This document shows, one piece after another, positions 27,944 to 34,471 of a stretch of 64,000 nt of DNA; position 1 is the stretch's first letter, and the number at the start of each line of letters is the position of its first letter. The stretch covers positions 80,511 through 144,510 of the forward strand of contig CAVRGN010000002.1 of assembly GCA_963720725.1 (NCBI GenBank), read 5' to 3'. Position numbers and translations under genes: made by a program. Below the pieces are notes generated by a model. That model did not search any database and had not been told where the DNA came from. It saw nothing but the letters and a program-made list of their open reading frames with translations. Source of the DNA: Benzoatithermus sp963720725 (GTDB taxonomy: Bacteria > Pseudomonadota > Alphaproteobacteria > Geminicoccales > Geminicoccaceae).

Positions 27944-28183
27944 GTTGAGCGGGCAGCGAACCTCGCGAAGCACGGCCTCGACTTCCGGGATGCCGGCAGG
28001 ATCATGCGCGGGCCGGTGTTTCACCGCATGTCTCCCCGCGGCGCGGAAGTCCGGCTGGTCACGGTTGGGCGCCTGGCGGACAAGCTTGTCGCCATTGTCT
28101 GGACGCCACGCGATGGGCAGGTTCGGGTCATCTCCATGCGGAGGGCACGGCGTGAGGAAGCGGCAGGATATCGTAAGCTATAC
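27944..28183 (+). pseudogene. brnT-type toxin remnant (lacks start and stop)
   Basis: In the frame directly after the AI-2E stop, the sequence reads ERAANLAKHGLDFRDAGRIM, then VRLVTVGRLADKLVAIVWTP and VRVISMRRARREEAAGYRK. This is the BrnT ribonuclease toxin pattern (xAxxNLAKHGVDF ... ISxRxAxxxExxxY). The usual first ~8 residues, with a start codon and FEWDExK, are missing: the frame begins at the transporter's TGA. No stop occurs until 28823, so the open frame overruns the antitoxin. An internal ATG at 28004 could only give a protein missing the first third. I read it as an inactivated toxin. Its intact cognate HTH gene starts inside its 3' end, as in real brnTA operons. Confidence 0.7.
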
Positions 28184-28538
28184 GGCCGAGGAGCTCGACC
28201 GGCTGCCGAGCGAGACCGACTGGGCCAAGGTCGATTCGATCTCCGACGCCGAGCTGGACGAGATCGTCAGGAACGATCCCGACGACGTCTACCTGACCGA
28301 GGCCGAGCTCGCCGACGCGATCCCGGTCTACCCGGTCGACCTGAAGAAGCTGCGGCGGCGGCTCGGGCTGACCCAGGAATCGTTCGCGGCCCGGTTCGGC
28401 TTCGCGCTCGGCACCTTGCGCAACTGGGAACGCGGGCGCCGGCGGCCCGACGGGCCCGCGCAGATCCTGCTCCAGGTGATCGACCGCGAGCCGGAAGCCG
28501 TCGAGCGGGCGCTGGGGCGCAAGCCGCGCGCCGCGTGA
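28152..28538 (+). CDS. XRE-type antitoxin with BrnA/HigA-like architecture
   Basis: A 128-residue protein. The N-terminal half (IVSYTAEELDRLPSETDWAK, then DPDDVYLTEAELADAIPV) resembles the toxin-binding part of BrnA-type antitoxins. The C-terminal half is a canonical helix-turn-helix: KKLRRRLGLTQESFAARFGF, TLRNWERGRRRPDGPAQILL, then a short helix. It would neutralise a toxin and autorepress the operon. The GTG start at 28152 lies inside the end of the brnT remnant, and an earlier TTG-initiated extension only reads brnT out of frame. Its HTH is strikingly similar to the one at 52625-53119, so the window has two related antitoxin-like regulators with different partners. Confidence 0.75.
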   Translation: MRKRQDIVSYTAEELDRLPSETDWAKVDSISDAELDEIVRNDPDDVYLTEAELADAIPVYPVDLKKLRRRLGLTQESFAARFGFALGTLRNWERGRRRPDGPAQILLQVIDREPEAVERALGRKPRAA

Positions 28539-28653
28539 TCGTCCGCCTCCGCCTGGACCTTCAGGGGCCCTTGCGCCCAGGTGCGGAGCAGGTGACGGGG
28601 CTCCGCTTCGGCGGAAGCCAGCGGGGCGGCGGTACCGGCGCGCAGGCGGGCGG

Positions 28654-29247
28654 TCAGCGGCGCTGGGGCGGCGGGGTTTCGCGGCCGGCTGGGCCGCGGG
28701 CCAGGACTTCCGCCTGGGCCTCGGCCGCCTTCGGCTCGGGCAGATGCGTGAGCGCCTCCTCGCGGCCGAGGATGGCGCGCAGGCCCGACGCGGCGCGGCC
28801 GAGGGCGGCGTCGACGGGGTCGTAGGCGCGGGCACGGCGCGGGCGGACGGGCTTGCCGGGGTTTCGGGCCAGGGCCCGGGCCTGGGCGTCGAGGACGGCC
28901 TGGGCCAGCGAGCGGGCGGGGTGGCAGCCGCGGCGCATCTGGTCGGCGACGAAGGCGGCGGCCCGCCAGTCGCCGGTGCCCACGGCCATCTCGAGCACGC
29001 ACCAGGCCATCCGCTCGAGCTGGCGCAGGCGCTCCTCGGGCGGCAGGGCTTCCATCTCGGCCAGGGCGGCGAGGAGTTCCTGGAAGTCGGGCTGGGCGAG
29101 GAGCTGGTCGATCTCGGCCGGGGTGACGTTCTCGGCCCGGGCGAGGTTGGTGCGCGACATGCCGGCGGCGAGGCGGTAGGCGGCGCGCAGCTGGCCGCGC
29201 GGGGCGGTCAGAGGCGGGCGACGCGGGGTGGGCCGGCGGGTAGGCAT
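28654..29247 (-). CDS. HTH-like hypothetical protein, also present as a decayed second copy
   Basis: A 197-residue protein I cannot name. After a basic Pro/Arg-rich leader (MPTRRPTPRRPPL) comes a helical region with a possible HTH (AAYRLAAGMSRTNLARAENV, then TPAEIDQLLAQPDF). A WRAAAFVADQMRRG segment and an Arg-rich tail follow. The layout recalls small DNA-binding or terminase-small-subunit-like proteins, but no motif proves this. I chose ATG 29247; a TTG at 29277 would add ten residues. A truncated copy of its central part lies at 31849-31965, sharing a near-identical 47-base stretch. It is convergent with the HTH antitoxin gene. Confidence 0.6.
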   Translation of the reverse strand: MPTRRPTPRRPPLTAPRGQLRAAYRLAAGMSRTNLARAENVTPAEIDQLLAQPDFQELLAALAEMEALPPEERLRQLERMAWCVLEMAVGTGDWRAAAFVADQMRRGCHPARSLAQAVLDAQARALARNPGKPVRPRRARAYDPVDAALGRAASGLRAILGREEALTHLPEPKAAEAQAEVLARGPAGRETPPPQRR

Positions 29248-29662
29248 GGGAGCCGAATATAGGAAAATGATCCGCAACGCAAGGCCTGAATGACGCGTTC
29301 GGTGGCAATCTGTCGAAGCTCAGGACGCGGACCGACACCTGCGCGCCGCGTGAACCCGGAACGGGGTCAGCCCGACGGTCCGGACCCTGAGAGAGATTGG
29401 CTCATAGTGGATCAGCTGCCGCGGGCGGACGGGGCGGCTCAATTCGGGCACAAGAGATTGAATTGTGCATGTCCCCGGAATCCCGCGGACCCGAACCGCG
29501 GGCCTGCGTAAATACCTGCCGCGAGAAGCGGATCCGGCGGCGATCACAATTCATCATCTGCACCGAGATCCGTCCGTCGGACCGCTGATGGACAATCGGT
29601 CATTGCTTCAATGGCACGCAGCGGACACGATTGGGCCACAAGCAATGACGAGGGGATGCCGC
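29248..29662. other. Intergenic region with a repeat copy and a hairpin, upstream of uspA
   Basis: 415 bases with no convincing gene. It holds one copy (29457-29488) of a repeat also found at 32659 and 33735, and overlapping it a perfect 7-base inverted repeat CCCGCGG/CCGCGGG (29482-29488 and 29496-29502). The uspA promoter should be in the last ~150 bases; no consensus is obvious. GC is lower than in flanking genes, consistent with accessory DNA. Confidence 0.5.
29457..29488 (+). repeat. Dispersed repeat, copy A (AATTG...TGTCCCCGGAATCCCG)
   Basis: GAATTG, then six bases, then GTCCCCGGAATCCCG. Matches copy C (33703-33735, minus strand) and copy B (32659-32688, plus strand) at the AATT and CCGGAATC cores. 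Found by eye, not by alignment. Confidence 0.5.
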
Positions 29663-30097
29663 ATGACCGCGATCGTCGTCGGGCTCGACGGATCGGCTCC
29701 GGGGGAAAAGGCGTTGGCACACGCGAAACGCCTCGCGAAGCTGATCGGTGAGTGCGAGCTGGTGCTCGCCTACGTGATCGAATGGACACCCTACTCGTTC
29801 CACACGCCGGAAGAACTGGCTGAACGACACAAGCGGCGCGAACAGGAAATCGACCAGGCGCATTCGCATGTGCTCGATGCCCCGGCCAGGGCGGCCAAGG
29901 CCGAAGGGTTCAAGGTCGAAACCGTCGTGCGGCACGGCGATCCTGCCGAACAGCTCGACAACATCGCTCGCAAACATGGCGCCGAGCAGATCATCCTCGG
30001 GCGAACCGGCGACCGCGGCCTGCGCCACCGGTTCTTCGGCGGCGTCGCCGGCAAGCTGGTCGCCGCGGCGACCGTTCCCGTGACGATCATTCCCTGA
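29663..30097 (+). CDS. Universal stress protein, UspA family
   Basis: A 144-residue cytoplasmic UspA-fold protein. It begins with the first beta strand TAIVVGLDGSAPGEKAL, has a mid-protein HGDPAEQLDNIARKHGAEQI and ends with VPVTIIP. The nucleotide loop reads GRTGDRGLRHRFFGGVAGK. This fits the G-2x-G-9x-G pattern of ATP-binding members but has Gly instead of Ser/Thr in the last position, so nucleotide binding is uncertain. ATG 29663 follows a GAGGGG site about 9 bases upstream; an in-frame extension to 29465 lacks any UspA character. It ends 16 bases before the symporter gene, so the two may be cotranscribed. Confidence 0.9.
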   Translation: MTAIVVGLDGSAPGEKALAHAKRLAKLIGECELVLAYVIEWTPYSFHTPEELAERHKRREQEIDQAHSHVLDAPARAAKAEGFKVETVVRHGDPAEQLDNIARKHGAEQIILGRTGDRGLRHRFFGGVAGKLVAAATVPVTIIP

Positions 30098-30113
30098 GGG
30101 AGGCGCGGAGCAC

Positions 30114-31787
30114 ATGCGACGTCTGATTCTGTCCACGACACTCGCGCTTCTGCTCGCCCTGCTCGCGGCGGTGCCTCTAGCACCGTCGGGCGTGGCGTTC
30201 GCGCAGGATGCGGCCGCTCCGGCCGCGGGGGAGGCGACCGGCGAAGCGGCGGAGGCCGACCTGACGACGGTCCCCGCAGCGGCAACCGAGCCTGCGGTCG
30301 AGACGGTCGACCAGCAGGTCGACCGGATCTTCGCCGCGTCGACCGGCTGGTTCGTCAACCTGATCTTCGCGCCGCTGCCAGGCACGGGCTTTCCGTGGAT
30401 CGTGCTGTGGCTGGTGGTCGGCGCCTCGGTCTTCACCATCTACTTCGGCTTCATCCAGTTTCGCGCGTTCGGGCACGCGATCAGCCTGGTCAAGGGTGAC
30501 TATTCCGACCCCAACGACGCGGGCGAGGTCAGCCACTTCCAGGCGCTGGCGACGGCACTGTCCGGCACGGTCGGGCTCGGCAACATCGCCGGCGTCGCGG
30601 TGGCGGTCGGCATCGGCGGTCCCGGGGCGACGTTTTGGATGATCGTCGCGGGTCTGCTCGGGATGGCCTCCAAGTTCACCGAATGCACGCTCGGCGTGAA
30701 ATACCGCAACGAGTACCCCGACGGGACCGTGTCCGGCGGGCCGATGTACTACATGACCAAGGGCTTCAAGGAGCGCGGCTTCGGCGGCGGCCGCTTCATG
30801 GCGGTGTTGTTCTCGATCTTCTGCATCGGCGGCTCCTTCGGCGGGGGCAACATGTTCCAGGCCAACCAGGCGCATGCGCAGATCTCGGGAATCCTTGGCG
30901 ACTATCCCGGGTGGATCACCGGCATCATCTTCGCCGCGATCGTGTTCGCCGTGATCGTGGGCGGCATCAAGTCGATCGCCCGGGTGACCGAGAAGGTCGT
31001 GCCCTTCATGGGCATCCTCTATGTCGGCACGGCGCTCATCATCATACTGATCAACTACGACAAGATCGGCTGGGCGCTGGGCCAGGTGCTCGACGGCGCC
31101 TTCACCGGGCTCGGCGTGGCGGGCGGCCTGGTCGGGGCGTTGATCCAGGGCTTCAAGCGCGCCGCGTTCTCGAACGAGGCCGGCGTCGGCTCCGCGGCGA
31201 TCGCCCACTCGGCGGTGCGCACCAAGGAGCCGATCACGGAAGGCGTCGTGTCGCTGCTGGAGCCGTTCATCGACACGGTGGTGATCTGCACGATGACGGC
31301 GCTGGTGATCACGATCTCGGGCGTGCAGATCATCGATCCCGCCACCGGGAAGTTCGTTCTGAACGAGAGCGGACTGATCGAGACCACGGGCGGAGTCCAG
31401 GGCGTGCAGCTGACCTCCGCTGCCTTCGCTTCCGGGCTGAGCTGGTTCCCCTATGTGCTGGCCGTGGCCGTGGTGCTGTTCGCGTTCTCGACGATGATCT
31501 CGTGGTCCTATTACGGGCTGAAGGCCTGGACCTACCTGTTCGGCGAGGGCAAGACCAAGGAGCTGATCTTCAAGCTGCTGTTCTGCTTCTTCGTCGTGGT
31601 CGGGGCCGCGGCCCAGCTCGGCGCGGTGATCGACTTCTCCGACGCGATGATCTTCGCGATGGCGGTGGTCAACATCGTGGCGCTCTACCTCCTGATGCCG
31701 ATCGTCAAGCGCGAGATGATTTCGTACTTCGCGCGCCTGAAGTCGGGCAAGATCCGCAAGTACGTCCACGCCGTGCCGGCGGAGTGA
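30114..31787 (+). CDS. Alanine/glycine:cation symporter (AGCS family)
   Basis: A 557-residue sodium-coupled amino acid carrier. The N-terminus is a signal-like hydrophobic stretch followed by an Ala/Glu/Pro-rich linker (to ~80), an extended periplasmic leader of a kind seen in some proteobacterial AGCS proteins. The core carries the family signature ALSGTVGLGNIAGVAVAVG, and further SGGPMYYMTKG, CIGGSFGGGNMFQANQA, FKRAAFSNEAGVGSAAIAHS and WSYYGLKAW. Around eleven TM segments are visible. The stop is followed at once by a strong hairpin, so this is the end of the uspA-AGCS unit. Confidence 0.92.
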   Translation: MRRLILSTTLALLLALLAAVPLAPSGVAFAQDAAAPAAGEATGEAAEADLTTVPAAATEPAVETVDQQVDRIFAASTGWFVNLIFAPLPGTGFPWIVLWLVVGASVFTIYFGFIQFRAFGHAISLVKGDYSDPNDAGEVSHFQALATALSGTVGLGNIAGVAVAVGIGGPGATFWMIVAGLLGMASKFTECTLGVKYRNEYPDGTVSGGPMYYMTKGFKERGFGGGRFMAVLFSIFCIGGSFGGGNMFQANQAHAQISGILGDYPGWITGIIFAAIVFAVIVGGIKSIARVTEKVVPFMGILYVGTALIIILINYDKIGWALGQVLDGAFTGLGVAGGLVGALIQGFKRAAFSNEAGVGSAAIAHSAVRTKEPITEGVVSLLEPFIDTVVICTMTALVITISGVQIIDPATGKFVLNESGLIETTGGVQGVQLTSAAFASGLSWFPYVLAVAVVLFAFSTMISWSYYGLKAWTYLFGEGKTKELIFKLLFCFFVVVGAAAQLGAVIDFSDAMIFAMAVVNIVALYLLMPIVKREMISYFARLKSGKIRKYVHAVPAE

Positions 31788-31793
31788 CCTCCT

Positions 31794-31817
31794 CACCCGG
31801 GCCGAAAGGCCCGGGTG
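31794..31817 (+). terminator. Strong hairpin downstream of the symporter gene
   Basis: Perfect 10-base stem CACCCGGGCC / GGCCCGGGTG with a GAAA tetraloop, 7 bases after the symporter stop. It lacks a T run, so intrinsic termination may be weak; it could also protect the mRNA 3' end. Confidence 0.6.
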
Positions 31818-31848
31818 CTTCCGACAAGAACGCCGCTGGTATGGGCTG

Positions 31849-31965
31849 GAGCTCAGCAAGCTCCCGAAGGCAGCGGTCCGCCAGCCGCCGCAGAGCCGTT
31901 CGGCCTCGGGCAGCGCCTCCAGCTCGGCCAAGGCGGCGAGGAGTTCCTGGAAGTCGGGCTGGGCG
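31849..31965 (-). pseudogene. Decayed partial copy of the 28654-29247 gene
   Basis: The minus strand reads AQPDFQELLAALAELEALPE then AERLCGGWRTAAF, matching AQPDFQELLAALAEMEALPP and GDWRAAAF of the gene at 28654-29247 with the segment in between deleted. At DNA level 31919-31965 matches 29052-29098 at 45 of 47 bases by eye. Its 5' end abuts the higA fragment, so it is a truncated duplicate with no start codon. Confidence 0.7.
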
Positions 31966-31967
31966 GG

Positions 31968-32111
31968 CTTGACATCAGCGCCGCCGTGCTCGTGCGCCAG
32001 ATTGCGGTGCCGCTCAACCGGGTCGGCCAGGTCCTCCCCGCCCGCCGTGCGGTCACTGCCGATGCCGCCCTGCGCCTCGCCCGCCGGTTTGGCACATCCA
32101 CCGAGCCGTAG
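31968..32111 (+). pseudogene. higA-type antitoxin C-terminal remnant
   Basis: The plus strand reads LDISAAVLVRQIAVPLNRVG, QVLPARRAVTADAALRLARR and FGTSTEP, then TAG. This follows the HigA/VapI HTH pattern (LxxxxLAxxIGVPxxRINEIVxGKRxITADTALRLAxxFGTSxEFW). It lacks a start and the usual ending after the GTSxEFW position. The 5' boundary lies directly next to the duplicated fragment of another gene. Probably non-functional. No higB is recognisable. Confidence 0.65.
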
Positions 32112-32606
32112 ATGAATCCACTCCCGACCGACGAGCCCAATCCTGTGCGGCAGCAGGTCGGTGACGCCATCGGGCGGCTCCCACCCGTCCGGTGATCGCC
32201 CTGGCCGAGCCGGCGGCATAGTCCGATAAGGGCATGAGCGAGATTGAGAAGGACGAGTCAACGTCAATGCGCAGGACAAATTTGGCCTGACCCATTTTCT
32301 TTCGCGCGGATAGTCGAGGACCGGCCGAGGCTCATCCGGCTGCGGGAAGCGCCGTGGGCCGTGATCGGCCGTCATCCGAACCTCCCCGATGCCTCCGGAC
32401 CAGCCATGCCCGAACCTGGTCCCGCCTAGCTGACCTTTCACCCCGTCGCAACGGCGGGCGGTCGCCCGGGCCGGACGATCGGAGGAGGACTCCGACCGAC
32501 ACACCGCCCGCGCGAAGCTCGAGGCAGCGGGAGGAGATGGCTGCCGCCTGATGTGGTGAGGTTGTTGCCACGATCGTGCGGGGTTCATCCAAGCACCGGC
32601 GGGAAA

Positions 32607-32624
32607 GCGGTCTGACCCCGAAGC
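32607..32624 (+). repeat. Direct repeat GGTCTGACCCCGAAGC, copy 1
   Basis: GCGGTCTGACCCCGAAGC, preceded by GGGAAA. The second copy at 32960-32977 has the same order. The core is an imperfect palindrome (GGGGTC-TGACCCC in copy 2). Confidence 0.55.
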
Positions 32625-32658
32625 CTCCTGATCGTGCTGAGTCGCCGCGATCAATCGT

Positions 32659-32688
32659 CAATTACGTAGGGTGTCACCGGAATCTCCC
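32659..32688 (+). repeat. Dispersed repeat, copy B; left end of an inverted pair
   Basis: CAATTACGTAGG then GTGTCACCGGAATCTCCC. Opposite in orientation to copy C at 33703-33735, so the two bracket ~1.08 kb that includes the AT-rich orphan gene. Confidence 0.5.
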
Positions 32689-32860
32689 ACATGGTAGTCC
32701 TCGCCGACAGCGGCGCGCGTCAGGTGGCGCCAGCGCAGGCCGAAGCGGGGCACGTCTCGGGATTCGGTGCAGGGGACGGCGGCGGAGGCGATGGGCGGAG
32801 GTGAGCGAACGGTCTCGGTCGTCATGTCGGAGTCACCGCGATGGTCGGGGCCCTGGTCCG

Positions 32861-32949
32861 TCAGACGGCCGCACGAACATCGGTGTGGCCCAATTCCGCG
32901 CCCTTGAACAGCAGGAGTGTTACGCGCCGGCGGGCCAGCGCGTAGGCGA
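32861..32949 (-). pseudogene. vapC PIN-domain toxin C-terminal remnant
   Basis: The minus strand reads LFAYALARRRVTLLLFKGAE then LGHTDVRAAV and TGA. It matches the PIN C-terminus YALAxxxxxPLLxKGxDFxxTD, and the intact VapC at 55880-56278 reads AAYALARLLDLPLLYKGGDF with HTDVRPAFP. Upstream on that strand the similarity stops within ~10 bases of the palindromic GGGGTCAGACCCC repeat, so the repeat marks the truncation point. The remnant lacks the catalytic acidic residues of the N-terminal part. Confidence 0.65.
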
Positions 32950-32959
32950 ACAGGGAAAA

Positions 32960-32977
32960 GGGGTCTGACCCCGAAGC
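32960..32977 (+). repeat. Direct repeat GGTCTGACCCCGAAGC, copy 2
   Basis: GGGGTCTGACCCCGAAGC, with the palindromic core GGGGTC/GACCCC, preceded by AGGGAAAA. It lies right at the truncation point of the vapC remnant. Confidence 0.55.
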
Positions 32978-33045
32978 TCCCGGAAGCTCAAGCGAGTTCA
33001 CCAAATGTTGGATTCGATCCACCAGCGCGAGTACGATCGCTATTT

Positions 33046-33597
33046 CTATAGAATAACCCCAATGCCGTTATTGCTAATCTTCACCCACTTGAACGTTGCC
33101 ATCTCATATCGTTTAAAAGTAAGGCTAAGACCAGCGCGCGTCACGACAGCATCGAAAGCGGGTGTTGGTGAAAGATAGCCGGAGCGTGTCGCAGTGAAAT
33201 CCAATACTCTAGAATTAATCTTGGCATAAATCTGCGATGAATGAAAAGTTGTTCCAATATTATTTATTTTTCCTCGACATCTCACTGAAGATCCGTAGTT
33301 GACAAAGGTTTCTGTAATTAGGGAATCACTTGATCTCGCTCGATAGTCATACTTGAAGGCAAATGCCATATTGATGTAATCATCACCAATAGAACTTGTT
33401 CTGACTACTTGTAATACCAAGCGTGCTGCTTTGACTTGGAATTTCTCGCTTGGAAGATTCTTGTACTGATACTTTCCCTTGTACGAAGGACCTACTATCG
33501 TACCAGTAAAACCAGCTAATGCTGGTTCACCGCCGATTGGCAGCATTGCGGTACCAATTCCAGCAGCAAGCAATGAACGGCGATTCCATACTTTCAT
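33046..33597 (-). CDS. AT-rich orphan gene encoding an exported protein with a Tat-like signal
   Basis: A 183-residue protein I do not recognise. The N-terminus MKVWNRRSLLAAGIGTAMLP, ending PALA before GFTG, is a signal peptide with twin arginines (RRSLLAA), so Tat export is likely, with AxA-type cleavage. The mature part is beta-rich and Tyr/Lys/Ser-rich, with a single Cys (VRCRGK) and no obvious domain. Base composition is about 40% GC, far below the ~70% of the window, and codon choice is quite different, so it was acquired recently. A good ribosome site (AGGAAGG) lies ~11 bases before the ATG, and a TTGACA hexamer occurs ~85 bases upstream without a clear -10. It lies between two inverted repeat copies. 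Confidence 0.75.
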   Translation of the reverse strand: MKVWNRRSLLAAGIGTAMLPIGGEPALAGFTGTIVGPSYKGKYQYKNLPSEKFQVKAARLVLQVVRTSSIGDDYINMAFAFKYDYRARSSDSLITETFVNYGSSVRCRGKINNIGTTFHSSQIYAKINSRVLDFTATRSGYLSPTPAFDAVVTRAGLSLTFKRYEMATFKWVKISNNGIGVIL

Positions 33598-33702
33598 TTG
33601 CTATGCTACCTTCCTAACGAATATCAGTCGCAAAATCATCCCCTACCTGGGATGTATCGAGGCTTGGCTCAAAAAATGGGATCTGTCAACTAGCGAATTT
33701 GA

Positions 33703-33735
33703 CGGGATTCCGGGGACACCCACCTCAATTAACTG
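33703..33735 (-). repeat. Dispersed repeat, copy C; right end of an inverted pair
   Basis: Minus strand GTTAATTGAGGTGGGTGTCC then CCGGAATCCCG. It is the inverse partner of copy B and the closest match to copy A. The composition changes from AT-rich to GC-rich just after it. Confidence 0.55.
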
Positions 33736-33765
33736 TTTCATCGCGCCAGCTTCATCCGCCGCGGT

Positions 33766-34344
33766 CTACGCCAGCAGCGCCGCGACGTCGATCTCGAGCT
33801 CAGGCACCAGCGTCGGCGCGACCATGCCCGCCGTCAGCCGCCGCCGCTCGGCGTAGCCATCAGGCCCCGGGCCGCGGCAAACCTCGACCGCCCGGCCGGG
33901 CAGATCGACGATCCAGACCTCCGGCACGGCGTGCCGGGCGTAGAGGTCGAGCTTGGGGCCGCGGTCCCAGGCGAGCGAGCTGTCGGCGACCTCGACCAGG
34001 AGCAGCACGTCGGCCGCGGTCGGGTGGCTGGTCGTGTAGTCGTCGGCGCGTGGGCGCAGGAGCATCAGGTCGGGCTGCGGCTCGTTGAACGGGTCGAGGC
34101 GCAGGGGGCTCTGGACGCTCGCGACGACGCGGCCGTCCGAGGCGAGACGTCCGACGAGGCCGGTCAAGCGGTTCGTCGTGCCCGAATGCGCGCTGCCGAT
34201 CGGGGCCATCTCGACGATCTCCCCGTCGATCAGCTCGACCCGGTCCTTCGGTGAGAGGATGCCGGTGTCGGCCATGCGGTAGTAGGCGCCGACGTCGAAG
34301 CGGCGGCGCGTCGGGATCTCGGGGCGGTCGAGGATGCCCTGCAT
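33766..34344 (-). CDS. Uma2 family endonuclease (DUF820, PD-(D/E)XK fold)
   Basis: A 192-residue protein of the Uma2 family, nuclease-fold proteins that are expanded in accessory regions. Features: FDVGAYYRMADTGILSPKDR, VELIDGEIVEMAPIGSAH, QPDLMLLRPR (the PD motif), VLLLVEVADSS (the E-containing strand) and KLDLYARHAVPEVWIVDL. The ATG at 34344 gives the usual start; an extension to 34383 is not family-like. Cellular role of Uma2 proteins is unsettled. It sits between the AT-rich island and the yej operon, on the same strand as both. Confidence 0.88.
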   Translation of the reverse strand: MQGILDRPEIPTRRRFDVGAYYRMADTGILSPKDRVELIDGEIVEMAPIGSAHSGTTNRLTGLVGRLASDGRVVASVQSPLRLDPFNEPQPDLMLLRPRADDYTTSHPTAADVLLLVEVADSSLAWDRGPKLDLYARHAVPEVWIVDLPGRAVEVCRGPGPDGYAERRRLTAGMVAPTLVPELEIDVAALLA

Positions 34345-34471
34345 GGGCCTAAGTCTCCGATGCACCGGCAGAACGTACCGCATCGGGCCGGCGCGCGACA
34401 GTGCCAGCGAGATCGCAGACGCGAGCCGAGGAATTCTGCGCCGATGCGAGCCGGGACGTAGCCCAGCCGCC

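Larger units (their letters stand above)
31818..33045. other. Gene-poor decay region holding several gene fragments
   Basis: About 1.2 kb with no intact gene. It contains a fragment of the 28654-29247 gene, a higA C-terminal fragment, a vapC C-terminal fragment, two copies of a GGTCTGACCCCGAAGC direct repeat and one copy of the AATT...CCGGAATC repeat. Between fragments, 32112-32600 shows nothing I can identify on either strand. It looks like an insertion and decay hotspot. Confidence 0.6.

Noticed and set aside
28004..28825. A 273-residue protein continuing from the brnT-like segment
   Set aside because: Only its first ~60 residues resemble BrnT. The rest reads the antitoxin and the opposite-strand gene out of frame.
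31815..32111. A 98-residue plus-strand gene
   Set aside because: Its first half is the antisense of the duplicated gene fragment; only the end is HigA-like. It is a chance join of two remnants.
30177..32654. An 825-residue minus-strand frame over the symporter and the decay region
   Set aside because: It is antisense to the alanine/glycine symporter for most of its length and has no domain outside the short duplicated fragment.
32332..32661. Transposase remnant in the decay region
   Set aside because: I looked for DDE or HUH motifs on both strands of 32112-32860 and found none that I can support.
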